Source: a virus
Reading direction: 5' to 3' (one strand)
Virus record (IMG/VR): IMGVR_UViG_3300031977_001296
Location: 1 to 23,098 of that record
Length of the DNA stretch: 23,098 nt
The notes beneath the pieces are model-generated. The model worked only from the letters and a program-made list of their open reading frames with translations. It made no database searches and was not told where the DNA came from. The first letter of the stretch is position 1. Every line of letters begins with the position of its first letter. Positions 1 through 7,193 of this stretch are shown in pieces. The position numbers and the translations under genes are program-made.

Positions 1-434
1 CTGGAACATTAGAAGATAAACTCAATGCATTTACTGGACCTTATCGGGCAATATGTACTGAACTTTTTGATGATGTCAAGGCATACGAAAAATTAGTCCA
101 CAATGGATATGTCGGTTTTGATTCGACCTCATATATTCGTGGTGTTACATATGATAACTGTATTATTGTTGTGGACGAAATGCAGAACTTAAATTTTCAT
201 GAACTAGATTCTGTAATCACTAGGATTGGACAGGCTACTAAAATTATTTTCTGTGGTGACTATCACCAATCAGATTTTAAACAAGAGAAAGACAAACAAG
301 GCGTAAATACGTTTTTAGAAATACTTGACAATATGCGGCATTTCAGTATAATATCATTTGGTTGGGAAGATATTGTTCGCAGCGATTTTGTACGTGACTA
401 TATAATGACTAAAGAATGGATGGGGATAAAGTAA
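1..434 (+). CDS. phoH: PhoH-family ATPase, C-terminal part (5' truncated by window edge)
   Basis: The reading frame is open from base 3 to the TAA at 432-434, so only about 143 C-terminal residues are present. The Walker B segment IIVVDEMQN is followed by a CGDYHQSD block. Both are hallmarks of PhoH-like P-loop ATPases (family knowledge: conserved Asp/Glu for magnesium and ATP, and the G-D-x-x-Q-x-D sensor region). The Walker A motif would lie upstream of the window. PhoH homologues are very common in marine T4-like phages; the cellular role is uncertain, with RNA metabolism or phosphate stress suggested. The stop codon overlaps the start of the next gene (TAATG), pointing to translational coupling. 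Confidence 0.9.
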   Translation, partial: GTLEDKLNAFTGPYRAICTELFDDVKAYEKLVHNGYVGFDSTSYIRGVTYDNCIIVVDEMQNLNFHELDSVITRIGQATKIIFCGDYHQSDFKQEKDKQGVNTFLEILDNMRHFSIISFGWEDIVRSDFVRDYIMTKEWMGIK

Positions 435-673
435 TGGAACATATTTCAAAAGCAATGAGAAGTTACCTTGAAGGACGATTGCAGTATCATATCGCAAACT
501 GGAATACCTTTGTAAAAAATCCAGTAGGTGTTGCTGAACACGGCAATTTCATGGAAACTTTAGAAAAAGAATTAGAAGCTGTCGCTAAGTATAAAGAGTT
601 GTTAGATGCTCTAGATTATGTTAGTGGTACGCCCGGTAATTTACCAGACATTTTAACTGAAGGTGATAAGTGA
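434..673 (+). CDS. small hypothetical protein (79 aa)
   Basis: I place the start at the ATG at 434, which overlaps the phoH stop as TAATG. An in-frame ATG at 416 lies inside phoH and is less likely. The protein begins MEHISKAMRSYLEGRLQ and is predicted mostly helical, with an acidic, heptad-like middle (METLEKELEAVAKYKELLDAL) that could form a short coiled coil. There is no signal peptide or membrane segment. It sits in a run of translationally coupled small genes between phoH and the lysozyme. I do not recognise its function. Confidence 0.75.
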   Translation: MEHISKAMRSYLEGRLQYHIANWNTFVKNPVGVAEHGNFMETLEKELEAVAKYKELLDALDYVSGTPGNLPDILTEGDK

Positions 674-837
674 ACTATGTAGACCTCGGTACTATTAGTA
701 ATGATGAAGATTTAATTACTGAGATTAAAAGGGTTTTTCCTCAGTGTCCAAATCCAAATCAGTATCCAAAGGTCTTTGATTGGTATTGTAGATTATATAT
801 ATTTTACCAACGTAGAAAACAAAGGTACGGAACATGA
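670..837 (+). CDS. small hypothetical protein with GTG start (55 aa)
   Basis: This short gene starts with GTG at 670, overlapping the upstream stop (GTGA), and ends with TGA at 835-837, which overlaps the lysozyme ATG (ATGA). An AAGG ribosome-binding site lies at about 661. The product begins VNYVDLGTISNDEDL, contains CPNPNQYPKVFDWYCRLYIF, and ends in a basic RRKQRYGT tail. The seamless fit between two genes, with overlaps at both ends, is good evidence that it is translated. Function is unknown; it may be a conserved marine T4-like orphan. Confidence 0.7.
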   Translation: MNYVDLGTISNDEDLITEIKRVFPQCPNPNQYPKVFDWYCRLYIFYQRRKQRYGT

Positions 838-1274
838 ACAGAGAAGAAGTATTCGAAACACTTAAGATTGATGAAGGTGTAGAATATAAAGTATACGCTG
901 ACCATCTTGGTCTTCATACATTTGGTGTTGGTCACTTGATTGTTGAAGGTGACCCAGAGTGGGGTCAACCCTTTGAAACCCCCGTGTCAGAAGAACGAGT
1001 ATGGGAAGCATTTGAAAAAGATTTAGATGTTGCTATTTCTGAATGCAACATTTTGTTTGATACGTTTGATGACTTTCCCGAAGAAGCACAACAAGTGATT
1101 GTCAACATGATGTTCAATATGGGCAGGCCTCGTTTATCGGGGTTCAAGAAATTCTGTGCGGCAGCAAAAGAAGGTGACTGGAAGACTGCAGCAGTAGAAG
1201 GTCGTGACTCAAAATGGTATCGTCAAGTAACTAACCGAGCAGAAAGACTAATGAGTCGATTGGAGGCAATATGA
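834..1274 (+). CDS. e: T4-type lysozyme / endolysin (GH24 muramidase)
   Basis: This 146-residue protein matches T4 lysozyme in layout and length (T4 has 164 residues). Residues 11-15 are KIDEG, giving catalytic Glu14. Asp23 (in YADHLG) and Thr29 (in HTFGVGH) follow at exactly the T4 spacing of Glu11, Asp20 and Thr26. The C-terminal half carries the family signatures INMMFNMG-like (VNMMFNMGRPRLSGF) and SKWYRQVTNRAERL, close to T4 SRWYNQTPNRAKRV. It should hydrolyse the N-acetylmuramic acid-N-acetylglucosamine bond of peptidoglycan at lysis. There is no signal peptide, so it would need a holin; none is certain nearby, though the adjacent small membrane protein is a possibility. Confidence 0.95.
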   Translation: MNREEVFETLKIDEGVEYKVYADHLGLHTFGVGHLIVEGDPEWGQPFETPVSEERVWEAFEKDLDVAISECNILFDTFDDFPEEAQQVIVNMMFNMGRPRLSGFKKFCAAAKEGDWKTAAVEGRDSKWYRQVTNRAERLMSRLEAI

Positions 1275-1432
1275 AATATGTAGGTAAACTCTTAGGAGAA
1301 AGAACCACATTAGATGGCGCCATGTTGATTGGTGTTTGTGGTGCGGTAATTCTTTTTGGTGGTATTGCGAAAATGTTGGCGTGGGCTGGTTTAGCCTACG
1401 GTATTTGGACATTCTTGAAAACTGAGGATTAA
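1271..1432 (+). CDS. small membrane protein (53 aa)
   Basis: The ATG at 1271 overlaps the lysozyme stop (ATGA) and has a strong GGAGG ribosome-binding site at about 1262. The protein starts MKYVGKLLGERTTLDG, then has one hydrophobic stretch (about residues 18-45, AMLIGVCGAVILFGGIAKML onward) rich in Gly and Ala, and ends in a short charged tail KTED. One or two closely packed transmembrane helices are predicted. Its position directly behind the endolysin would suit a holin or lysis accessory protein, but that is inference from location and topology only; no holin signature was recognised. Confidence 0.75.
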   Translation: MKYVGKLLGERTTLDGAMLIGVCGAVILFGGIAKMLAWAGLAYGIWTFLKTED

Positions 1433-1435
1433 ATC

Positions 1436-1579
1436 ATGGCGAAGTCCCTTAATAGTAATTTAGTAAGACCTGAAACAAAACCAAAGGGAACGTCAATTGG
1501 TAATGGACATTTCAAACGGGCGTCAATGAATAAAAAGAAAAAGGCGTCTTTCAAAAAATACAGAGGACAAGGAAGGTAA
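1436..1579 (+). CDS. small basic hypothetical protein (47 aa)
   Basis: The ATG lies 3 bases after the preceding stop. The product, MAKSLNSNLVRPETKPKG at its N terminus and KRASMNKKKKASFKKYRGQ near its C terminus, is strongly basic with a Lys/Arg-rich tail. It is likely disordered and may bind nucleic acid. The TAA overlaps the next start as TAATG. I believe similar short basic proteins occur in other marine T4-like phages, but no function is known to me. Confidence 0.7.
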   Translation: MAKSLNSNLVRPETKPKGTSIGNGHFKRASMNKKKKASFKKYRGQGR

Positions 1580-1995
1580 TGGACAAGAACCAAGCAGTAG
1601 AAAAAGTAAACAGTCTTTTCGAATACGAGTATGATAAAGTTCAATACAACGCTGCGGATTACTGGAGAATTTTAGACGTTAGTGCTGAAAAAGATGAAGG
1701 CGATTGTGAAGACTACGCTTTGACTGTTGCTTGGTTACTTGCTGGCCAAAGTAGATTAAAATTTTTATGGATGTTACTAACAGGTAAATTTAAAATTTGT
1801 TATGTAACAGTGAATGGTGGTGGTCACGCCATTCTTTATCATGATGGTATGTATGTGGATAATTGGAAACGTGAGTGGACACTAAAGACTGTTTATGAAA
1901 AAGATTATGCCAAATACAACTGGACCTTTAAGTACTATTATAATCCGTTCACGGTTATTTTAAAATTGACACAAGGAAAGTTTTGGAAAAAATAA
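1579..1995 (+). CDS. transglutaminase-like cysteine peptidase (BTLCP-type)
   Basis: The protein has 138 residues. The motif GDCEDYAL at 41-48 supplies the candidate nucleophile Cys43. GGGHAILY supplies His83 and YVDNW supplies Asp94. This C-H-D order and the G-D-C-E-D-Y signature fit the bacterial transglutaminase-like cysteine proteinases (BTLCP, Pfam PF06035, LapG-like). There is no signal peptide. It is shorter than typical BTLCP proteins, so it is close to a minimal catalytic domain. It lies two genes downstream of the lysozyme, with TAATG overlaps on both sides. Roles in envelope processing or peptide cleavage at lysis are possible but inferred. Confidence 0.75.
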   Translation: MDKNQAVEKVNSLFEYEYDKVQYNAADYWRILDVSAEKDEGDCEDYALTVAWLLAGQSRLKFLWMLLTGKFKICYVTVNGGGHAILYHDGMYVDNWKREWTLKTVYEKDYAKYNWTFKYYYNPFTVILKLTQGKFWKK

Positions 1996-2150
1996 TGGCT
2001 AAGTATTCGAGATTTGATCCGAAAAACAAGAAAAAGAAAAACGATAAGTACAGAGCAGAAAAGAAAAAAACTAATAAAAATGTTTCTTCATCTAAAAACG
2101 ATTGGAATGATGAAACCGAACGTTTATTAGAAAAATATAATTATCGTTAA
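1995..2150 (+). CDS. small Lys-rich hypothetical protein (51 aa)
   Basis: The start codon overlaps the preceding stop as TAATG at 1993-1997. The sequence begins MAKYSRFDPKNKKKKNDKY, is dominated by Lys and Asn in its first 35 residues and ends in a predicted helix (DETERLLEKYNYR). It is probably disordered and nucleic-acid-binding or virion-associated. It resembles in composition the 47-residue basic protein two genes upstream. It is the last gene before the glycan block; an 18-base gap follows. Confidence 0.65.
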   Translation: MAKYSRFDPKNKKKKNDKYRAEKKKTNKNVSSSKNDWNDETERLLEKYNYR

Positions 2151-2168
2151 AAACTAAAGACCTTCATC

Positions 2169-2957
2169 ATGAAAAGATTGATATATCAGGTTTACATAGG
2201 TAAAAAATCTAAGTTATATGATTTTTGCACAAATTCTGTAAAAGAATATTGTGAAAAATATGACATAGATTATATCTGTCAAAAGACACCTATTTTGAGA
2301 ATTAAACCTAATCCCTTTCTTACCAATAGACACCCTCGCGCTTGGGAACAACACGGTGGGTTTCTTCCTATTTTCGAAAAAGAAAACGCTTTCGATTATT
2401 TTGATAGATACGATCAAATATGTATTATCGATGCTGACATTTTTATTAGACCCGAATCACCAAATGTATTTGATCAGATAAACGCTGACCAAGATTTTGC
2501 GGCCTGCTGTGAAAGAGAAATGCCACTAAACAATCTTTTTAAAGGTAAGGTTGTTGAATATTCAGATGCGCAATTCTCGGATTTGAAAGATGTAGATTGG
2601 CGTTGGGAAAATGGTTCAGCTGAATATTATAACATGGGTCTCATGTTAATGAATAATAGTTTCTCAAAACATTTCAACGGTCAAACAGCTCGACAATTTT
2701 TAGGTCGTTCTGAATTTCAAAGATTTGTTGACGGTGTTGGGAAATGGAAATGGTCTACTGATCAAGTGTTATTGAATTGGTGGATTAAAAAGTGTAAAAT
2801 GAATGTTAACAATTTAGAATGGAAATTCAATTGTATGTTTTCTGCAATTGAACCCGAAGTTTTATCTGAAGCTCATTTTATTCATTTCTTTAAACGAGAC
2901 AGATTGCCCAACAAGGGCGAAGATGTTGTATCACTTAAAAAAATGATTCGAGTATAG
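2169..2957 (+). CDS. GT-A-fold glycosyltransferase-like protein, copy 1
   Basis: This 262-residue protein opens with MKRLIYQVYIGKKSKLYDF and has the metal/nucleotide-sugar binding motif IIDADIF (DAD at residues 88-90), following the pattern of retaining GT-A enzymes such as GT8. Later blocks, AEYYNMGLMLMN and KWKWSTDQVLLNWW, match the usual 'N-x-G-(V/M)-x-L' and 'D-Q' acceptor-side motifs. It is clearly paralogous to the protein at 3500-4297, with near-identical first 50 residues, and more distantly to those at 7205, 8047 and 9624. No signal peptide or membrane helix is seen, so it should be cytoplasmic. The donor and acceptor sugars cannot be read from sequence. Confidence 0.8.
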   Translation: MKRLIYQVYIGKKSKLYDFCTNSVKEYCEKYDIDYICQKTPILRIKPNPFLTNRHPRAWEQHGGFLPIFEKENAFDYFDRYDQICIIDADIFIRPESPNVFDQINADQDFAACCEREMPLNNLFKGKVVEYSDAQFSDLKDVDWRWENGSAEYYNMGLMLMNNSFSKHFNGQTARQFLGRSEFQRFVDGVGKWKWSTDQVLLNWWIKKCKMNVNNLEWKFNCMFSAIEPEVLSEAHFIHFFKRDRLPNKGEDVVSLKKMIRV

Positions 2958-2960
2958 TAT

Positions 2961-3500
2961 ATGTCGGAAGAAGAAATAAATTTATTAAAAAAAATATCTA
3001 ATAAGGGTCACTTAACAGAGAAAGAGTATTTGTACATATCTGGATTTGTGCGAAATAAAAATTTATTAGTATTCGGAACAGGTAACGATACACCTTATTG
3101 GAAACTTTTAGGTTCGTTCGTTGTTTTTTTAGAAAATTCAAAAAGATGGTTCGATAAGACTGATCCTAATCAATACTTGGTACACTATCAAACAAAGAAA
3201 AAAGAATCGGATATTCTACTCAGTTGTTATCGTTCAGGCATAACAAAACGTTTAGAAATGGATTTGCCGAACATTGTATACGAAACCTCTTGGGATGCAA
3301 TTTTTGTCGATGGGCCTCAAGGTTGGGGCGACGATACGCCAGGAAGAATGCAAAGTCTCTATATGGCCAAAGTTCTATCTAATAAAAATACCGATGTGTT
3401 TGTACATGATTTCGATAGAGAAGTTGAAAGGGTGTGGTCGCTTGAATTGTTTTCGAATATGGTCAATCTTGTCGATAAAATTGTTCATCTGAGAGTATAA
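2961..3500 (+). CDS. GXM/IRX15 (DUF579)-like polysaccharide methyltransferase
   Basis: The 179 residues align by eye with the plant glucuronoxylan 4-O-methyltransferase / IRX15 family. LLVFGTGNDTPYW at 35-47 corresponds to the family's LLVFGxGxDSxMW SAM-binding loop. VVFLEN (Glu58) is the acidic residue that would hold the SAM ribose. AIFVDGPQGWGDDTPGRMQS at 113-132 matches the family's VDxPxGYxxxAPGRM block. DVFVHDFDREVE at 145-156 matches the DVFVHDVDRxVE block. The predicted reaction is transfer of a methyl group from S-adenosylmethionine to a hydroxyl of a sugar, probably a uronic acid. It sits between two paralogous glycosyltransferases, with 3- and 1-base junctions, so it probably modifies their product. 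Confidence 0.75.
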   Translation: MSEEEINLLKKISNKGHLTEKEYLYISGFVRNKNLLVFGTGNDTPYWKLLGSFVVFLENSKRWFDKTDPNQYLVHYQTKKKESDILLSCYRSGITKRLEMDLPNIVYETSWDAIFVDGPQGWGDDTPGRMQSLYMAKVLSNKNTDVFVHDFDREVERVWSLELFSNMVNLVDKIVHLRV

Positions 3501-4297
3501 TGAAAAGGTTAATATATCAGGTTTATGTCGGTAACAGAACAAAACTTTATGATTTCTGTACTAGTTCAGTAAAAAAGTATGCTGAAAGAATTGGTGCAGA
3601 TTATATCTGTCAAACAAAACCAATACTTAGAATAATACCGGACCCTTTTAATACCGGCCGTGTAGACAAATGTGGGGGTTGGAAAAAACACGGGTATATG
3701 CCCATCTTTGAAAAAGAAAACGTATTTAATTATTTTAAAGATTATGACCAGTGTTGCGTAATAGATGCTGACATTTATATTCATGATTCAGCACCTTCAA
3801 TATTCGAAGAACTGAAAGGTACAGTGGCCTCAGTATACGAAGCTGAATTACCGTTAACAGAACAATATAAACAAAAAATAATCGGTTATTCTCGAATGAT
3901 GATGAAACCGTTGAATGATGTTCAGTGGGAGTGGACAGAAAACGGCGGCATGTTTTTTAATTCGGGTGTCATGTTATACGACGCTAAAAAAATGTTAGAA
4001 GTGTTGAAAGGAAGAACACCCAAACAAGTTTTAGACCTTTGGTATTTGAAAGACTTAGTTGATGGCAAAGGTCCTTTTAAATGGCAATCAGACCAAATCA
4101 CGTTGAACTACTTTTTTAAAAAGAATAAAGTTAATGTTCAAAAATTGGATTGGAAATGGAACAGCCTTTACACCGCTATACCAAAAGATAGAGAAAAGGA
4201 AACATATTTTCTACACTTTTTTTTGAAAGACCATCTTCCCGAAAAGGGTGAAAATGTTGAGAAATTGATTGAAGAAATTAATAAGATATATGTATAA
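3500..4297 (+). CDS. GT-A-fold glycosyltransferase-like protein, copy 2
   Basis: This 265-residue protein is a close paralogue of the protein at 2169-2957. Its first 50 residues begin MKRLIYQVYVGNRTKLYDFC and keep the ADYICQ and PILRI blocks. The DxD-type motif is VIDADIY (DAD at 89-91). FFNSGVMLY and KWQSDQITLNYFFKK follow in the same order as in copy 1, and both end in a HFF..D.LP.KGE segment. The start ATG overlaps the upstream stop as TAATG. It looks like a tandem duplicate separated by the methyltransferase gene; divergence in the middle suggests a changed acceptor or donor. Confidence 0.8.
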   Translation: MKRLIYQVYVGNRTKLYDFCTSSVKKYAERIGADYICQTKPILRIIPDPFNTGRVDKCGGWKKHGYMPIFEKENVFNYFKDYDQCCVIDADIYIHDSAPSIFEELKGTVASVYEAELPLTEQYKQKIIGYSRMMMKPLNDVQWEWTENGGMFFNSGVMLYDAKKMLEVLKGRTPKQVLDLWYLKDLVDGKGPFKWQSDQITLNYFFKKNKVNVQKLDWKWNSLYTAIPKDREKETYFLHFFLKDHLPEKGENVEKLIEEINKIYV

Positions 4298-4298
4298 T
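4269..4298 (+). promoter_or_regulatory. possible sigma70-type promoter upstream of the HAD/nucleotidyltransferase gene
   Basis: TTGAAG at 4269-4274 and TATAAT at 4293-4298 are separated by 18 bases, inside the 3' end of the preceding gene. They precede the only gap of more than 20 bases within the glycan block. The -10 is a perfect consensus and the -35 is weak. Chance occurrence is possible in AT-rich DNA. Confidence 0.35.
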
Positions 4299-4313
4299 AC
4301 ACTTTACAGTAGT

Positions 4314-4331
4314 CGAGACTAAAAAGTCTTG
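4314..4331 (+). other. small hairpin in the leader of the HAD/nucleotidyltransferase gene
   Basis: CGAGACT (4314-4320) pairs with AGTCTTG (4325-4331) across an AAAA loop, with one G-U pair. It lies 13 bases upstream of the ATG at 4345 and its 3' arm ends at TTGGA, part of the likely ribosome-binding site. No U-tract follows, so a leader or RNA-processing role fits better than termination. Confidence 0.4.
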
Positions 4332-4344
4332 GAAATAATTTAAT

Positions 4345-5700
4345 ATGATAAAATTAGTTCTTTTTGATTTGGATGGTGTTTTAGTAGACGCTAAAAATAT
4401 TCACTATGTGTCTTTGAACAAAGCTCTTCCTGAAGAATATGTTATCACTCCTGAAGAACATCGCAATGTTTATGATGGTAGGAAGACCAAAGAAAAACTC
4501 CAGATGTTAACGGAGTCTAAAGGTCTTCCAGTAGAACTCCACGAATCAATTTTCAACCGTAAACAAAAAGAGACGGTTGAGATGATGCATAACCTACCTA
4601 TCAACACTCATGCCCTAGACCTTTTCAAAGAGTTGGAAAATCTAGGGTATATTATTGGTGTGTGTTCTAATAGTATTCGTAGAACCGTCTTGACAGCTCT
4701 TGCAAAATCTGGTTTAATAGAATACTGTTCAGTTATACTATCTAATGAAGATGTAAAGAACTCAAAACCGCATCCAGAAATATACTGGAAAGCAATGTCT
4801 ATGATGAGTTGTCTTCCCGAAGAGACTGTGATTGTCGAGGACTCTCCGCCTGGTCTTCTAGCTGCTGAAAGATCTAGAGCTTCATATATAAGAGTACAGA
4901 GTCCTAAAGAAGTGACTAGAGAAAACATTATGCCTAAATTAAAATCAGAAAAAATTATAAACTGTTGGAGTGACGAGAAACTAAATGTACTCATACCGAT
5001 GGCTGGTGCAGGTACTCGATTCCAACAAGCTGGATACACCTTTCCCAAACCATTGATTGATGTTAATGGTAAACCAATGATTCAAGTTGTGGTTGAGAAC
5101 TTAGGCCTCGATGCAAACTATATCTTTGTGGTACAAAAAGAACATCGTGAAAAGTTTCATCTCGAAAACATGTTACCTCTGATCGCTCCTGATGGTCGAG
5201 ATTGCAAGGTTGTAGAAGTAGATGAGTTAACTCAAGGTGCTGCCTGTACTGCACTATTAGCGAAAGAATATATTAATAACGATTCACCGTTGTTCTTTGC
5301 TAATAGTGACCAGTGGGTGGATTGGGACCCTGTTCAGTTTATGTATGATATGCAAGAGTCTGATGCTGATGGTGGTATCGTTATATTTAAAGCAACGCAT
5401 CCCAAATGGTCTTATGCTGCAGTAGATATGAAAACGGGTTTAGTAACAGAAGTCGCAGAGAAAAATCCTATCAGTGATTGTGCAACTGTAGGCTATTACT
5501 ATTGGAAACACGGTTCTGATTTTGTCAAGTATGCGGAACAGATGATCGAAAAAGATATTCGTGTTAATAACGAGTTTTATGTGTGCCCTGTGTTTAACGA
5601 AGCGATTGCAGACGGTAAAGAAATTAGAACGAGTATCGCTAAAGAAATGTGGGGATTGGGAACACCCGAAGATTTAGAATATTACCTGAAAGAAAAATAA
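4345..5700 (+). CDS. bifunctional HAD hydrolase / sugar nucleotidyltransferase
   Basis: The 451 residues hold two domains. Residues 1 to about 210 are a HAD-superfamily phosphatase or mutase of the beta-phosphoglucomutase type. Motif I is FDLDGVLVD (Asp8, Asp10), motif II VCSNS, motif III NSKPHPEIY with the conserved Lys, and motif IV IVEDSPPGLLAA. From residue 213 a nucleotidyltransferase domain begins: VLIPMAGAGTRF is the nucleotide-binding loop, FPKPLIDVNGKPMI the sugar-phosphate side, and ANSDQW carries metal-binding Asp322. The enzyme could dephosphorylate or isomerise a sugar phosphate and then make an NDP-sugar for the surrounding glycosyltransferases. The 47-base gap before it holds a putative promoter and hairpin. 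Confidence 0.85.
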   Translation: MIKLVLFDLDGVLVDAKNIHYVSLNKALPEEYVITPEEHRNVYDGRKTKEKLQMLTESKGLPVELHESIFNRKQKETVEMMHNLPINTHALDLFKELENLGYIIGVCSNSIRRTVLTALAKSGLIEYCSVILSNEDVKNSKPHPEIYWKAMSMMSCLPEETVIVEDSPPGLLAAERSRASYIRVQSPKEVTRENIMPKLKSEKIINCWSDEKLNVLIPMAGAGTRFQQAGYTFPKPLIDVNGKPMIQVVVENLGLDANYIFVVQKEHREKFHLENMLPLIAPDGRDCKVVEVDELTQGAACTALLAKEYINNDSPLFFANSDQWVDWDPVQFMYDMQESDADGGIVIFKATHPKWSYAAVDMKTGLVTEVAEKNPISDCATVGYYYWKHGSDFVKYAEQMIEKDIRVNNEFYVCPVFNEAIADGKEIRTSIAKEMWGLGTPEDLEYYLKEK

Positions 5701-5712
5701 AAGAAAACGAAA

Positions 5713-6459
5713 ATGAAAAAAAGTATTTTTATTCATATACCGAAATGTGGTGGAAGTAATTTTTGGTCGGATTTAAATAGAAAACAGTTAGATTCGAATA
5801 ATGAGGTATTATACCCAGATTGGAATCATCTTACATTTGATCAAAAATACTTAACAGAACAATTACGTTTAGTGGACAATGTGAGAGCTGACGAAAACAT
5901 AGGTCACGTTAGACTTAGTGATTGGAAACAAGATTTAATTAACGAATATAAACCGTTTGGAATTGTAAGAAACCCTTGGTCTCGGGCCTTTGCACAATAT
6001 AAAAATTTCATGAATGATTCTGGGCCCCATGCAAGGGGAGCCGATAGTAATAAACTTCGAGCCCAAGATATTCAGAATAGAAGAACAGTGAGAAAAAAAT
6101 ATAATATCGAAAGTTTCGAAAAATGGATGAAAGTGACATTTGAATTATATAATGAAGTGCCTTATACGTGGTTGTCGGCCCATGAAAATTGGTGGTCACA
6201 AAAAAGTTATTTGGTTGATACAAATGATAACTTCGTCTCCGATGTTCTGAGACTTGAAAATTATGATAACGACGTGAAAAAATATTTTTCCGTACAATTT
6301 CATAAAACTAATGTAGCTAAAGATTCTACTAAGTATACGGAAGTATATGACGATAGATTAATACAGTTTGTTGCAGATGTGATGAAAGAAGATATAGATT
6401 TTTTTGGTTTCGATTTTGATACCTCTGCAACTAAAAATTTGTGGAAAGAAATATTATGA
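5713..6459 (+). CDS. sulfotransferase family protein
   Basis: The 248-residue protein starts MKKSIFIHIPKCGGSNFW. The HIPKCGGSN loop at 8-16 is the 5'-phosphosulfate-binding motif of the Sulfotransfer_2 type carbohydrate sulfotransferases. FGIVRNPWSRAFAQY at about 82-96 is the 3'-phosphate-binding motif, with Arg86 and Ser90. GHVRLSDW between them resembles the family's 'GH' segment. It should move sulfate from PAPS to a glycan hydroxyl. There is no N-terminal membrane anchor, unlike eukaryotic Golgi members. It lies inside the glycan block and ends in an ATGA overlap with the next gene. Confidence 0.85.
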   Translation: MKKSIFIHIPKCGGSNFWSDLNRKQLDSNNEVLYPDWNHLTFDQKYLTEQLRLVDNVRADENIGHVRLSDWKQDLINEYKPFGIVRNPWSRAFAQYKNFMNDSGPHARGADSNKLRAQDIQNRRTVRKKYNIESFEKWMKVTFELYNEVPYTWLSAHENWWSQKSYLVDTNDNFVSDVLRLENYDNDVKKYFSVQFHKTNVAKDSTKYTEVYDDRLIQFVADVMKEDIDFFGFDFDTSATKNLWKEIL

Positions 6460-7193
6460 AAGTAGCAGTTTGTGTAAGTGGTTTAACATATCCCGATTCA
6501 CCAAAATTAATGAAAGAACTTGAAAATAGATTTCCACATTATTCTTTTTTCTATGGTGTGTGGAAAGGTCGAGAAGATGATATTTCAAGAAAGTTTAAAG
6601 CATTCTCTTTTGATGAACCGGAAGCAACTTATCATCCTTATTTGGATATAGACAGAAAAACTTGGCCACCAAATATTGACCATATCGTAGGTTTGCTCGA
6701 AGAAAAACGCAGTAGAAACCCTCCAGAATTGGAATGGATTAATAAGAGTAAACATCAGACTAAACAAATCTTAATGCATTCTCATATGTTGGATAGTATT
6801 CCAGAAGAATACGATATGATAATTCGAGCTAGATGGGACCTGTGGTTATATGATAAAACCATACCTTATGAAGATTATGTAAAAGAATCTTACTATTTAA
6901 ACAAACCAATTGGTTGGGCTAGAAAAATGAGTAGAAACAACGGTTCTCATTGGTCGGCAAAAGGCACGCATAGAAATCATTGGTGGGAAGGATTTATATG
7001 TGATCTTATGATTATGCATCCAAGAAAACTTTTTAAGAAAGATAAAGTATGGAAATTGCACGAAGAACAAAAACTTTTGGCCGCCGAATTTGGTTGGTAC
7101 CAATCTTTGTGTGATGATAGAAGTGAAAAACACGATTGTTACTTTGCTAATTTAAACATGACGAGTCGAGATAGATACCAGAGATGGGCGTGA
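6456..7193 (+). CDS. putative glycosyltransferase-like protein with R-x-R-x-D motif (245 aa)
   Basis: I take the ATG at 6456, overlapping the sulfotransferase stop as ATGA; a GTG at 6441 is in frame but less likely. The protein starts MKVAVCVSGLTYPDSPKLM, resembling the first beta strand and loop of a nucleotide-sugar-binding fold. YDMIIRARWDLWLYDK at 119-134 carries Arg124, Arg126 and Asp128, a pattern seen in poorly characterised capsule and LPS glycosyltransferase-like families ('YD.viR.R.D'). No membrane segment is seen. Its position argues for glycan synthesis; the exact family is not recognised. Confidence 0.6.
   Translation: MKVAVCVSGLTYPDSPKLMKELENRFPHYSFFYGVWKGREDDISRKFKAFSFDEPEATYHPYLDIDRKTWPPNIDHIVGLLEEKRSRNPPELEWINKSKHQTKQILMHSHMLDSIPEEYDMIIRARWDLWLYDKTIPYEDYVKESYYLNKPIGWARKMSRNNGSHWSAKGTHRNHWWEGFICDLMIMHPRKLFKKDKVWKLHEEQKLLAAEFGWYQSLCDDRSEKHDCYFANLNMTSRDRYQRWA

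Noticed and set aside
416-433. ATG at 416 as start for the 79-aa gene
   Set aside because: It lies inside phoH; the ATG at 434 overlaps the stop as TAATG, the pattern used throughout this genome.
4608-5048. 146-codon minus-strand frame inside the HAD/nucleotidyltransferase gene
   Set aside because: It is antisense to clear catalytic motifs and has no homology-like features; a shadow frame.
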